Position numbers and translations under genes: made by a program. Source: Rotaria macrura (taxonomy: Eukaryota > Rotifera > Eurotatoria > Philodinida > Philodinidae). From it: a DNA stretch of 64,000 bases. Under the pieces are notes generated by a model. The model had not been told where the DNA came from. It searched no databases and worked only from the letters and a program-made list of their open reading frames with translations. The stretch's first letter is position 1. Every line of letters begins with the position of its first letter. Positions 26,151 to 40,625 of the stretch are shown piece after piece. The stretch is from the NCBI GenBank assembly GCA_900239685.1, contig OENT01000346.1:62001-126000 (forward strand). The letters run 5' to 3'.

Positions 26151-27524
26151 CATGACCGAAACCAGACAAGAGAACATTTTCTTCAAGTACATTTTTCATC
26201 GATAAATATACCATTCATGTATGTATATATGTATATATATATACATATAGAAAAACAAACCCAAAGTATTTCTCATGTTTGTTGTCATATGTAATTCACA
26301 GTTGTTCTTTCGATTACTAAGAGTAAGATTTTTTAGTTATAGAAGTTTTATTCAATCAAATCAACATGAGAACAAAAACTAGACATTACTATGAATGTCA
26401 TTGGATTCTAAAATAGTTTTCAGTCTTAAAAAAGTTATAGATGATTTTGCCGAAATTCTTGTTGACTTTAGATATATTTATTTATATTCTTTTGTTAATG
26501 TCTATCGTCTTAGCCTGTAATAAAATAGGGACGTCATGTCTTAGGATGGATGACGACATTCCTATTACGACGCGAGAATAATTCGTAGGAAAAAAAAATA
26601 ATACAGAAAAACGTGCCGAACATTTTATCTCTTTATCTTTGTGTTTTACACTGGTCTAATCAAGGATTACGGAATTGAAATTAAGAAGAGAAAAAGGAGT
26701 TGGTAAGTATAAAAGACTGAAATAAATCAAATGAGCATAAAAAACCTCGTGAATATCTATCGCAAATTTTGATAATCCTATGTGATATAAGATCGTTGCG
26801 ATGACAATGGACAACCTCGTATCAATCGTTTTCTTTGCGCCTTTTTATATTAATTAAATCAAGAATAACATAGACTTTAATTCATCTCCAATTTTTTATC
26901 ATATATCTAAACATAATCAAGACTATATAGTCAATGATTATGTACTAAGAAGAAAAATGAGACATGTTCTCTTTTTCCCATGGGTCAATCAGTTATCAAT
27001 GGCAGAAATTTTCTCAGGTTGTTTTATATGAAGAACAACAATTTAGTGAATAGTTTTTTTTTTTTTCTTATTTCGTTTAATCCTAATACTTGACCGTTCG
27101 ATTCAAAGATGAAAGTCAATCGAATGTAACTTCATTTTTTTCAAATCGTTGTCTTGTTTATTGATGGTGAAGTATTATGCTGAATTTGGAGTACATGTTT
27201 ATTTTTTATTATTGCTTTTATTGTGTAAAATTTTCCTCTCTTCTATATTCGTTGTGTGAATTGCGACAACAATTAGGACTCATATTGTCAGAAAAAGAAA
27301 GAAAGCAGAAATTTAATACAAATCAGATCAAATATGAAAAAATAAGATTTTCATTGATTCGAAATTTATTTGCTAGGAAAAATATATTGTCACTGATTAA
27401 TTTGGAATATGAAAAGAGGAAAAATTATTTCATTCTCGTCATTATTCCTATAGAAAAAAACTGTTGAAAGGCATACATATCATATTGAAAGGACCTGGAA
27501 ACATTAGACTTATGAATACTTTAT

Positions 27525-27565
<41 letters not shown>

Positions 27566-27582
27566 TCGTACATTTCAGATCT
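26151..27582. other. intergenic, upstream of the GPCR gene
   Basis: No gene supported. A frame at 27177-27467 has poor composition and no splice or family support. The block ends in a (TA)n run at 27528-27564 and a TTTCAG acceptor-like site at 27574-27579, four bases before the GPCR start codon. Confidence 0.45.
27528..27564. repeat. (TA)n microsatellite
   Basis: Uninterrupted TA run just upstream of the GPCR start codon. Confidence 0.9.
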
Positions 27583-29089
27583 ATGTTATCTTTGAACGAG
27601 AAAATAGAGAATGAACATTTCGCATTCAATGACGAGTCTAGCATGAATAATTCAGACCCAGATTCGTTCGGATCGTTATTCGAGGCATTAGAATATGTTG
27701 GTTTAACGTCTGGTTTGTATATAAATGAAACATTAATGTTACCACGATTGAAATCAAAATGGTCATCAGTAATTAGTATTCTTCCGCTCATCTTAGGTTT
27801 TATTGGTTTAATATTTAATATTCTTGCTTTATTCATATTTTCAACGTCGAAAACATTTCGAAAAAATTCATTTCGTTATTATATTTATGCATTTACACTT
27901 GTGAATTGTGCAAGTGTTTTAACGTAAGAAATCAATTTTGTTTCTCTGACTTGAAGGGAATAAAAATCTAGGGAAAAAAGACAATATTTTCTTTCTTGTT
28001 TTTGTTTTTAGTCATTCATGGCTTTATCTTATATTTTATCTAGTGGATCCAATACATTTCTGTAAATATTTACAATATTTTCAACAATCTACAGCAACAA
28101 CATCACTTTGGATAATGGTTCTCTTATCATTGGAACGTTCATTGACATTTTCATTACCATTTACAGTTAAACGATTATTACAATCTCGTACAATATGTTT
28201 CATACTTATATTTATCACATGTTTATGTTTTGCATTACACATTGATGAATTAGTTTCGGTTGATGTCAAAGCATTTCGTTGGGTTAATTTTGCCTATGGT
28301 CTTTGTTCGGTTAAACGACATTTTCATATAATAACTGAACGTATTGAAATTGTAACCCATGCGAACTCATTCATATTACCATTTCTATTAAATTCAATAC
28401 TTGACATATATATATGTTACAAAATTTGTCAACGACGTAAACGTATAACCATCAAGTCAACATTGTTGTTCTCAGCCAATATTGAAAATAAAAAAATTGA
28501 AAAAAAACATCAACGCTTGAAAAAATCTTTAGCACACGAAATAACATTAACATTATTGTGTCAATCGATGTGGTTATTATTCACATATTTTCCTACACAT
28601 CTCTACTATTTTCTAATATCATTTAAATTAATTAACGACTATGATCGTGACAATTCTACAGTTAATTTTATTATGCGACAAAATTTACTTATTTACTTAG
28701 CTTTTTCACCAGCACTCTATGTTATATTGAGTCCAACATTGCGTAAAGAAATTCGTTCGTATATATGTCAATCATATAAACGTCGTCGAGCAATGAGTTT
28801 ATCAAATCTTTCGAATCCACAAAATAAATTTCGCAATCTATTTTTCGATTACGCTCATCATCAACAGCAGCAAAGAAGTAATCATCAAATAAATTTAGCA
28901 TTTTCAATAACGACACCAGAACAAATGCCTAGCAATAATTTATCTAAGCCAACGTCCACATCTTTCAAAACAGTCGCTGTACCGTTTAAAATTCAATACG
29001 TATCTAAAAGTGTCCCATGTTTACTTATATATAATTGTGAACCTGGTCAACATCACGTCAAAGAACGTTCTAGTACATTACATCAGTGA
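27583..29089 (+). CDS. rhodopsin-like (class A) GPCR, orphan, 472 residues
   Basis: Two exons, 27583-27923 and 28012-29089 (TGA), with phase continuing through codon 114. Seven hydrophobic helices are visible. TM1 is SVISILPLILGFIGLIFNIL and TM2 starts at YYIYAFTLVN. TM3 begins with Cys131 and ends LSLERS, so Glu155-Arg156 stands for the DRY Asp-Arg. TM4 is ICFILIFITCLCFAL. A second extracellular loop carries Cys212 as likely disulphide partner of Cys131. TM5 and TM6 follow, and TM7 ends LAFSPALYVILSP, with SPALY for NPxxY. The N-terminus holds potential N-glycosylation sites (NNSD, NETL), and the long C-tail is Gln/Ser-rich. A G-protein-coupled role is inferred from the fold. The ligand is unknown, and I see no close match to named peptide or amine receptors. 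AATAAA lies at 29352-29357. Confidence 0.88.
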
Positions 29090-31465
29090 TATACATATAT
29101 GTATTCTTAATTTTCTTTTGTTGCGTACTTATTTTACATGTTGTTATGAATATCAATGTAAACATGTGTTTATTTTTGTTTTACTTTAATCAAACTACGT
29201 TAAACGTAGAATATTTGTTCATTATTATATATATTGAAACGTACGATAAGATCCATGATCAAATTTAGTTTGTTTTTAGCGATTCAATTCCATTTGTTTT
29301 GTTTGATAGATATGTAGCGAAACAAGGACGTTTGTTGTTAAAGATTTTCAAAATAAAACAAAAAATTATAAATTACATGAACCGAACAGCCAATCATATG
29401 TCCATAGTTGCTATATTAAGTTCAATTTTTATGTAGTATTAGTTTATTGATACATCCCTCGATTAGGAAAAATAAATAAATATGCCAAAGATTGTACTTG
29501 ATGACTAGTATTTTCGAATTTCTATTTGATTCATACATAACGTCATTAAATTCTATCGAGTGAGAAAAAGTGAACGAATTTTTTAGTTAATGTATTGATT
29601 GTGTTTAAATACATGATGTTCTCTCTTGAAATTTAATATTCTAAGAAAATTCGAGTTTTAATTTTCTTTTTGGCTATGATACTCTGACACAAAAGCATTA
29701 TTAACGTAAATAACTATGTTAGAAAATCCGGGTTTGCATTATGTTTGAAAAATTTAGAATTCATCGTTAAAAATAATTGACTTGTTGTTTTATACCTTAA
29801 TTAACTATGAATTATGTTGCAAAGTTCAATGTCGTCTGTGACGTACGAATACATAATCTCAAAGTAATAGTCTATATTATTTACTGAGGTTAGTTCATCG
29901 TAGAACAAATATCTACAGTGAGAAATCTACGTTTGTTTTCAGAACATTGATAAGAAATAAAAAAATTTTCGTGTACGAAAAATAAAGTCAACTGAATTAT
30001 CTATTACAAATAGTCTATCATTCATAATCCATGTAAATAGACTGTTGAAAGTATGACATTTAGCAATGAATGTAGACAGTTAGACATCAGTGTAATAGAC
30101 TATGAGTAGAAGAAAAACTAATTAACCTATTTTAGCATAACTAAATCTCACCAAAACGACGCAACACAGTCGAACTATAGATCAATTTTTCAATAAAATC
30201 GAGCGAAAGAAATGGACATCAATAAAATGTTGTTAATTCATAGAAAATAAATCAATATCCTATGTCTAACATCAATATACGATATGTTCTCTTGATTTAC
30301 AAGAGATATTCTTGTCTTTAATATATTGTTAATAAATAAACAAAAACGAATTTCGGTTCAAAGAATAACTTTTAGTGAATAGAAATTAGATCTATCATAA
30401 ACATACTACTGATCATACTTATTATGTTATATCGTCAAGTGTGTGCGTGTATTTTTCTTACAGTTCTCTGCTAAAATAAAACTCTAATTCATCTTGTCGT
30501 ATTCAACACGATGGATTTGCCAAACTATTCAAATGTTAACGCTCAGTAGAAAGTGATGATAGACGAAGTTGAAAATATATTAACTACATTGACATTCTGA
30601 AACATACTATGCACAATAGTTGATTCTATTTGTAAAACTAATTCTCGACAAGACTTTCGTATATTCTTTAACAATATCTCATGATTAAATGAGAACTATT
30701 TTCTTGATTAGAACAAAATAGTATTGAAAATGAGTTTCGAAAGTAAGTTACTTTTATTTGTTTTCTTATTTTCTAAATCAATTTTTTTTGTCATGCTTAA
30801 TTTTAGTAGAATATTTAAATAAACCATTATAATTTATATCAAAAGAAAAATCATTGTGATTCATTAGTTTATTAGTTGCATTTAATAGTATATAGCAATG
30901 AAAGAGACATAAAGTTAAAAGAAATGTTGCAAATATTTATTAATTGTGATTCAGTTGTTGAACCGAATCATTGATAAGCGCTCCATTCAACATTCGATAA
31001 TTAACTATGTATACATATCTATGAATCATCTTAGAAAATTCAAAATAATTGTTTTCGATCGATGCACTTTACAACATTTTAGATAGTTCGAACCAACTGA
31101 ATAGATTTGATGAATGGATCGATTTGTAGAGTTATTCTAAATGAATTATTAGGCAAAAGACTAAACAAGGGATACAATGACTTCACAAGTTGACTTTTTA
31201 AAATTATCCTCACTAAATCTTAGACTCGATGCCGACCCCGTATAAGAAAAATCCAATTTCTGGCGTCCTCTACTGAAAATGCATCATGACGTAGTTAATA
31301 TAGTCCTATACAAAACCCAATCATTCAATGTTATTGTTGTATTTTAAAAGATTGACCTTACGTTGATATTCATTTGGATCGAAAGATTTTCCCTGTTAAC
31401 ATTTCTACTCTATTATCGTCTCATTTGTTTTGTTTTATGTTTTAAGATAGTCATCGATTTGATTT
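29090..31465. other. intergenic, no gene seen
   Basis: Contains the GPCR 3' UTR with AATAAA at 29352-29357. The remainder is AT-rich without exon-like frames. The last bases include a pyrimidine tract ending TTTTAAG around 31433-31446, acceptor-like, before the next start codon. Confidence 0.5.
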
Positions 31466-32077
31466 ATGGATTCGCAGCCAATTGTTCGTGATCTTGTTGC
31501 GGCAAATCTTGTATCGCCTGCAATATCCTCCGGTGAAACCTGTGTTCAATTAGTCGAAAGTGATAAAAATCCATTCGGACATACAATAGTGAATACAAAA
31601 AACGATACCATATCCGATCCACAAGATCTTGTTAATTTAGCTCGACAAATTGAAACATGTGATGCATTCGTTCGTGCCAATGTTTCTAATCGTTTACAAG
31701 TTATTGTTAATCAAATGAATTATCTACGTCAAGAAGCACAACGTACGCTAATGAAAGCACGACGCGATGATGAATTAAATCATTGTGCTTGCAATCTTGT
31801 ACGACGGCCCGGTCAAGTATATTATCATTATGAACGACAAAGTGGACAAAAATATTTTTCAATCATGCATCCACAAGATTGGTTATCGAGTGCCAAGAGT
31901 AGTGGATGTCCACATCGATTCTTAGGTGCATATAGACTTGAATACGATAATTCATGGACTCGACAACCGACAGATTTCGATGACGGATTAGATGATCCAT
32001 TAGATGAATTGAAACAGCAAAAAGCCAATGATCCGAAGCAGAATCAAAAAATGATTGAATTTTTAATTAAATCATAA
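31466..32077 (+). CDS. C1orf50: C1orf50 homologue (DUF2452 family)
   Basis: A single-exon frame of 203 residues, close to human C1orf50 in length and layout. Matching blocks include DPQDLVNLARQIETCDAFVR (human [20 protein letters not shown]), then the NRLQVIVNQMNYLRQEAQ helix, and HCACNLVRRPGQVYYHYER followed by SGQKYFSIMHPQDW (human ACNIVKKPGNIYYLYKR and SGQQYFSIISPKEW). CPHRFLGAYRLEYDNSW follows. The molecular function of this conserved eukaryotic family is not established. A polyadenylation signal (32109-32114) comes only 32 bases after the stop, and the ACBD6 start is 82 bases downstream on the same strand, suggesting a shared pre-mRNA. The start ATG agrees with the family and follows a pyrimidine-rich stretch. 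Confidence 0.93.
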   Translation: MDSQPIVRDLVAANLVSPAISSGETCVQLVESDKNPFGHTIVNTKNDTISDPQDLVNLARQIETCDAFVRANVSNRLQVIVNQMNYLRQEAQRTLMKARRDDELNHCACNLVRRPGQVYYHYERQSGQKYFSIMHPQDWLSSAKSSGCPHRFLGAYRLEYDNSWTRQPTDFDDGLDDPLDELKQQKANDPKQNQKMIEFLIKS

Positions 32078-32108
32078 ATTGCCTATGTTTCTTTTTTTGT
32101 GATTTTGA

Positions 32109-32159
32109 AATAAAAGAAAATGGAATTAAATACACAGAACTTTTGTTTTCAGAAAAAAA
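32109..32159 (+). promoter_or_regulatory. probable polyadenylation plus trans-splice acceptor between C1orf50 and ACBD6
   Basis: In 51 bases there is AATAAA (32109-32114), a short spacer, then the pyrimidine tract and acceptor CTTTTGTTTTCAG ending at 32152, and seven A residues before the ACBD6 ATG. No cis donor exists in the 82-bp gap, so the acceptor is naturally explained by spliced-leader addition to the downstream cistron of a two-gene operon. Spliced-leader trans-splicing is known in rotifers. Its use here is inference. Confidence 0.6.
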
Positions 32160-34488
32160 ATGACTACAAAAAATATATCGACCGATAAAAACAACGATGA
32201 TGATGATGATGATGAAGGTCTCGCATCAGTTCTTGGAGATGATGATGAATTTCAAGAGACTGCTTTATTCGTTCAAAATAATCTTTCATTATTTTCTCGT
32301 GATGATTTACTCTATCTATATGGTCGTTTTAAACAAGTAATTTACTATTCTATGGATATTAAATCATTCATTTTGCTTTAAATATATCTTAAGGTTACTG
32401 TCGGTGATAATAACATTCCACGACCAGGCTATTTTAATTTCGAAGCAAAAGCGAAATGGTAATTTGATATGAAGAAATCGTACTTATTCTTTGATTGTAC
32501 TTTTTACATTTAGGGATGCATGGAATCGTTTAAAATCGATGTCGAAATCCCAAGCATCCAAGGAATATATCGGACATGTGACTGATATAAAGCAAAAAAA
32601 TAAAATAGAAAATCAAGTAGGATTAATTCAATAGTTATCAATATTCACTCATAGACTTTCTTTTAATAAGAAATCAACAAAAACTGGACCGAGCGTAAGT
32701 CGGTTGTTGACTCAAAATGATGAACAAATGACCAATGATGATCAAAAGACCGTTTATGAATTTTGTCAAGATGGCGATATTGAACGCGTCGAAAAAATGC
32801 TCAAGCAACACTATGATGTCAACAAACCAGACGAATCTGTAAAAGAGTCAATGTCAATAGATTGTTCGTTTTTCGAAAACAAATTCATAGGTTACTAATA
32901 TAAGGTGGAAGGATCACGTCGTCAACAAATAGAATCTTGGATATGTGTATAGAGACAATCAATTTCAACGAATTATTTAAAAACAAGCGAAGGAATTTTC
33001 TTTTGTTGAACTGCTAGAGTTTTTCATTGGGAGTTCAAATAATACTGAAGTAGATCATTTTTCGAAAAATCCATGAAAATAGTGTATCCATTTCGTATGT
33101 AAATTTGAATTAGATATTGTGACTAAAGATTTGTAGATCAATTCACAATCGAGACAAAAATATTTTCTAATATTTCAATGTTAAGAAAATATACTACATC
33201 TCTCTTTAATCGAATTCTAAAGGATTTCACTGATTTCTAAAGTTTTCTGATATTGACAGAACCTTTGTATGCAGTAAGTATAAAGTGGAAATATGTCTCA
33301 GATTGTCTTTCTTTCAATAGCTGAACGTACCACTTGCCTAGTTGTTACCATAGTTCAATTACTGAAATAATATTAATCTATCTTTTATTTTCGCATGAAT
33401 ATTAGTTAAAAGTTCTTGACAACCATCAATGGTTAGAATAAATATTGGAAAACCAGAATTTTGAGAAAATAGACGTATAGTTTTTGAGTGACAACTCCTA
33501 CATGACTCTAAGCTAGTCAGTTTGACATCTTTGATTAAGTCGTACAGAATCGATAGGTTCCTATACCTTACCAATGATTTATGTTAATGTTAAATGTCTA
33601 TTGATACAAATGTATTTTAGTGAATTTTCTTCTTATTGATAACGTTTTCACAGTAATAAAATTCTAGTCTTCAATTTTATTCTGAACAACTTCATCTTCA
33701 TGAAGATCTCATTAAGAATAGAATACATACAGAATTTCAGAGATTTTCAATCGAGTATCCATTTTGTATACATTTTTCATAGTTTTGTAGATTTTTGATT
33801 AAGATTTCATATTGAAAAAAGTTTTCCATTTGAAATTTGACAACAGGCTATCATTGAAAGAATCTGAAAATCGATATTGAATCATTTTCAGCATGTTCTA
33901 ATCTCGACTTGTGCTATTATCGGATTAAGATTGAGCTTTATATCTTACACTAAGAGCGACAATGTTGTTTTAATCTATTCTATTACTAAGTACCATTCGT
34001 GTTCGATCACATTCAATCTTTGAAAGAAAAAGAAACGCCTGACAGATATTATCAAGAGAAAAAGAACGAGCATTTCTCAGAATAATTAATTTGCTTGATT
34101 AATATCTTAAGATTTGGCAATGATAAATTTTGAAATATTGGCTTTTGTATATTTAGCAATTAACTTTATTACATTGGGCAGCAGACAGAGGCAATGAATC
34201 AATGATACGTCTCTTGGTCAAATACGGAGCTAAACTCAATGTTCGTGATGAAGATGGACAAACTCCATTATTCTACGGTTTAAAAAATAAACTACCTTTA
34301 ATCATTGATGATTTACTCTGCTTTCATTTCTCTTCTATCTTATAGCTGCTCATGCGAGTAATATTCCTTGTATGAAACTTTTACTAGAACTTGGTGCAGA
34401 TCCATCAATACCAGATAATGATGGTGAATTACCATCATCTTTATCACAAACAGATGAAGAACGAGCTGTCTGGCAATCGAAGTTGTGA
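32160..34488 (+). CDS. ACBD6: acyl-CoA-binding domain protein with ankyrin repeats (ACBD6)
   Basis: Six exons (32160-32336, 32394-32458, 32514-32616, 32671-32838, 34157-34277, 34346-34488) join in phase to 258 residues; human ACBD6 has 282. After an acidic N-terminus comes the acyl-CoA-binding domain: ALFVQNNLSLFSRDDLLYLY, GRFKQVTVGDNNIPRPGYF, then FEAKAKWDAWNRLKSMSKSQ. Two ankyrin repeats follow: LTLLHWAADRGNESMIRLLV and DGQTPLFYAAHASNIPCMKL. In the known family the ACB domain binds long-chain acyl-CoA and the ankyrin part partners N-myristoyltransferases, supporting protein lipid modification. Intron 32839-34156 is 1.3 kb, far longer than its neighbours. The gene lies 82 bp after C1orf50 with no room for an ordinary promoter. 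AATAAA is at 34610-34615. Confidence 0.95.
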
Positions 34489-36654
<2,166 letters not shown>

Positions 36655-36826
36655 AGGCAATTTTCATCACTGAACTTATTCGTACACGTTTTTTGGTTCG
36701 ACCTCTTTACATATTCTTGTTGTCGTATGCATGTATAACAATTTTTAAAAGTCGGTCTTTTCTCTCGTTGTGCATGCACGTGTATTCTCTGTATGTTCCA
36801 CATTGTTCTCTATCATTCATTTTCTC

Positions 36827-36862
<36 letters not shown>

Positions 36863-37268
36863 CAATTTTATCTTATTCATCAAATATATCATGTGTGTCA
36901 TGACGAAAGTATTGAAAAGGAAAAAAACAAAGATACAGGAAAAAAAGTGCAGAAATTCAATGTGGAGTCAGTTCACGAAATCAAAGGAAAAAAGAACCAG
37001 TCGAACATCAACTTTGATACGATGTGATAGCTGCTTGCATTAATTCAATCTATAAATAGAAAGTAAAAAAGAAAACCGAACGTCATACATATCTGTGATT
37101 TACTATCAAAAAAACAGATTTCTCAATATGAAAAACAAACTGTAAACAATATTTCTTTCTCCGAAAACGAACTATTTCAGTTAATAGAATTTTTCTTCGT
37201 TGATATTTATTTATATATACTTGCATATATATCTGTTTATGATAATAATTTTCCCTCTGAAATGATTT
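36655..37268. other. convergent 3' region between actin and stomatin-like gene
   Basis: Holds both 3' UTRs. Apart from a (TA)n run at 36830-36862 and low-complexity A/T sequence, nothing is seen. The frames at 36645-37043 run through the microsatellite and are not genes. Confidence 0.6.
36830..36862. repeat. (TA)n microsatellite
   Basis: Uninterrupted TA run in the actin 3' flank. Confidence 0.9.
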
Positions 37269-39265
37269 TCATAGTTGAGTTTCGGAATAAGAGGTTAGAT
37301 TCAATCCGGTCATCATCTTCATTACCGGAATTGGAAATACAATGGTTGAATTTTTCTCTGATGCAATCGTGGTTAACGTTTGTAAGTATCGAAGCTGTAG
37401 TGCTGTTGGTGATTGCATTATAACATCGGCTGCATCTTTCAATGCTCTGGAAAAATTAGAGTTAAAAGTAGAATACATGATTACTTGTATATAATCAAAA
37501 ATTCAAGAAGATATTTTACCTTGATGCTTTTTGTTCACCTTCGGCCGCAATTACTTTAGCACGAGCTTCTCTTGCTGCTTCGGCTTCAGCTGCCATAGCC
37601 CTGTACGTAGAAAGACATTTAGAAACACAAGGTTTTAACAAATGTTGGTTAATGTTCACCTTTGAAGTTGAACAGGTAATCGAACATCTTTACTACAAAT
37701 TAAACGTAACTCATTAACATTAATTGATTTTCTTTTCGTAATGAAAAAAAGAAAAACTTACACTTCAACTCGTTCGACTCGTACTCCCCAACCTTCAGTA
37801 CCTTCGTCTAAAGCAGCCTGACAAAGAATTTTCTTTTCATTCTATTGTATCTCATGTGAATAATCAAATATACCTGCATTGTTTGTGCAATCGACTCTCG
37901 ATCGGAAAGAATTTCTTGTAAAGATTTTGTACCTAGTCTATCAAACGTTACAAAATTATATCAAAACATCATATGCATATAAGGATTGATACGAAATAAA
38001 ACTTACACATTACGTAAACTAGTAGCTGCAAGTAGTTGTGTACTTTTCGGAGCATCTTCAACATTTGTAATAGAAATAACAGGATCAAATACTCGAAAAT
38101 ATACAACAGCATCAACAGCTACTGTGACTGAATCTTTCGTTAGAATCTACGTATAGAAATATAAAAAGTACGTAGAAATTTTTATGTACAAGATATTAAT
38201 TTAAATTCAGACCTCTTGTGGTGGTACATCGAATGTGACTGTTCTTAAATCAACTTTTGTATACGCATCAACACATGGTACTACAATGAATAGACCTGGA
38301 CCCTATTAAAATAGTAGGAGAAATGATAGTTAGAAGACAAAATCCATTCGATGAAACACAGTTACTTTGGCACCTCCCAGAATACGACCAAGTCGAAACA
38401 TAACAGCTCGTTCATATTCTTGAACGACCTGATCGAACAATAAATTTAAATGTACATATGTTGGAGAAGACAACAAAATAAAACTTACTTTAAGACAAAC
38501 AGTAAGTGAAAACGGAAATGTTACACATATAAGTGCATATGAAAGAATAAGTAATATATATCCACATAAGCCCAAATTATAATCTTCATGAGAATCTAAA
38601 TTAAGAAAAAAAGAAGAACAAGAAGCAACCAGTAATCTATGTAATGATACAGATTATAGAACTATATTTAACTTGATTCTAAAAATCATACTTACCGGTA
38701 TGCGTTCGAATTATCGATGACCTTGAAAACTCAATTTGCGGTGAAAAACTTCGATCTCGATCCGTTCGTCTATGGTCATCATCGTAGTCGTCTTTTACTA
38801 TCATTCGAACGACGCTTGAACCCTTAGTATGCATGTTACTACTGCAGTTGATCTCAGGCGTAGCAATCAATACTGATGTTTCTGTTTGGGTTACTGTCTC
38901 TGTAATAATATTAATGATACTGTATTGTTGTCGATGTTATCATGTTCTCTTCTCTAGTCTATTTCTTCTTTTTTTTTTGTGTTTTCCCGCGAGTCCTCAA
39001 GGTGTTTGTTTATTTAAGAGAATTATAATATTACTCTTGCTCGCGCTTGCTCTCTCTATTCTACTTTATTATATTGCGACCAAGGACAATTATTTGACAG
39101 AAAGAAATGACAGTTGTATTTATCAAATGATAGATAACGTCATATAAATGATATTCACATACAAGCATTGGAGAACAAAAGTAGATAATCGTTATTACAA
39201 ACAAGAAAGAGATTTCACTCACTTGAGGATCTACTGATTCTTGCTGTTACTGGTGGTGCATTCAT
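37269..39265 (-). CDS. STOM: stomatin/podocin/MEC-2-like SPFH protein, 352 residues
   Basis: Eleven exons on the minus strand: 39265-39223, 38899-38696, 38595-38489, 38428-38366, 38302-38213, 38146-38007, 37937-37874, 37817-37762, 37692-37660, 37600-37520 and 37446-37269 (TGA). They close in phase to 352 residues. After an acidic, serine-rich N-terminus of about 85 residues comes the membrane hairpin ([20 protein letters not shown], with the conserved kink proline Pro110). The SPFH/band-7 domain follows: [20 protein letters not shown], then [37 protein letters not shown] and [12 protein letters not shown]. Next are the [20 protein letters not shown] coiled coil and [20 protein letters not shown]. 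It is expected on the inner plasma membrane in cholesterol-rich oligomers that modulate ion channels. The long N-terminus recalls podocin and MEC-2 more than human stomatin (288 residues). Intron 1 is about 320 nt; the others are short. Confidence 0.95.
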
Positions 39266-40625
39266 GTTAATCAGCTATGAATGCTCAGCGTCACATAAAC
39301 ACACTATGCGCACTTTTTTTGGGGGGATTCACCGTAAATTTGTTTCCGTTGTCTTCTCGATTTTTCCTTTTTTCTTTCTTTCCTTTTTTCTTGTTACTTC
39401 CTTTTTTTTTAATCTTTGAATCAACGGAACGGCCTTCTCTCGGTCTTTCTGGTTGTTCAACGTACTCCTCCTTTTTTTTTTCTTTTTTTTCCTCATTGTC
39501 CTATCTGCAAATACAAGCCATCATTCTATTATATAATTGAATGTCTCTAGATAGTCTACACATATAAGACAGTTATAAGACAATCAGTCGTATCTAGTTG
39601 AAATCTGATCCACCTTTATTGAATGACATGTGAAAAATGATGAATTTTTAGTAGTTTGTGTTACTCTAGAGAAATCATTCGGGGCTTTTATCTTTTTTTT
39701 GATAGAAATAATTCATCGAAAGCAAACGACAATAACAACAAACGAACGATGAAGATGCATCACCCATCACTAAACGAAGTTGTTGTTATTCGGGAAATGA
39801 CAACGAGAAAGAAGAACGGAAGAGACCAATTTGTATGATGCATGCTTACGAGGCGTTCAGTTGATCACACACACACACACACACATACTCAAACTGATTA
39901 AGCGAAAGAGGAGAGATAGAGACAGAGAAAAGAGAACGAAGGACTATGTGAAGACGAGAAGTGTTTTTTTTCTATATTTGCCTAGTTCTTATTTATTTAG
40001 TGGTACTTCAATGCTGATGATTTGTAGAGTTATTTAAATGAAGTAGACTAATCGCAGGGAATGTTGACATGAATAATATTTCACACCTGTTCTATAATAG
40101 AAATTGCCCATGATCGTTTATGAACCAACGATTGATGGATATGGCAAAGGACTAGACAAAATTGCATACTTGATATATTTTATAGTTCAAAGAATAATAA
40201 GAACTCAATATTTGATTGTGTCATGGAATCGATTCGAGCTCTTTCTGCATATCATTGTCTTTATTTTGATTTCTTTCTTTTCCATCAAATCAATTTAAAT
40301 ACGCTTGAGCGGTCGATCGAGAGAAAGACTCGACATTCTGATACTGTCATTATTGCATCCTTTACGAGAATTCCAATGTTACTTCATCAACAAATACACA
40401 GATGGCAAGATATATTCCTATCTGTATCCCTTGACAATTCGAAGCAAAAGGCTTTTGTTATTTTTTTTCTTGCTCTAAAAAATTATTTTATTTAATTTGT
40501 CTGCCTGATTTGACACTTGAACAAACTCACTAATGATATAGCGAAGGACCTAATACTAATCTAATTCTTTTTCTTCTTTCCTGCCTATGACTCGATAGTT
40601 ATTTTTCTGTGCCAATATAAGATAC
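39266..40625. other. upstream region of the stomatin-like gene
   Basis: Low-complexity pyrimidine tracts (39330-39500) and a (CA)n run (39866-39885). No coding sequence recognised. It would be an intron if the exon at 40626-40767 belongs to the stomatin-like gene. Confidence 0.45.
39866..39885. repeat. (CA)n microsatellite
   Basis: About ten CA dinucleotides within otherwise non-coding sequence. Confidence 0.85.

Noticed and set aside
27177..27467. Frame of 96 codons upstream of the GPCR
   Set aside because: AT-driven composition (Phe/Tyr/Ile/Lys), no splice link in phase to the GPCR, and the GPCR has its own plausible start and N-terminal glycosylation sites.
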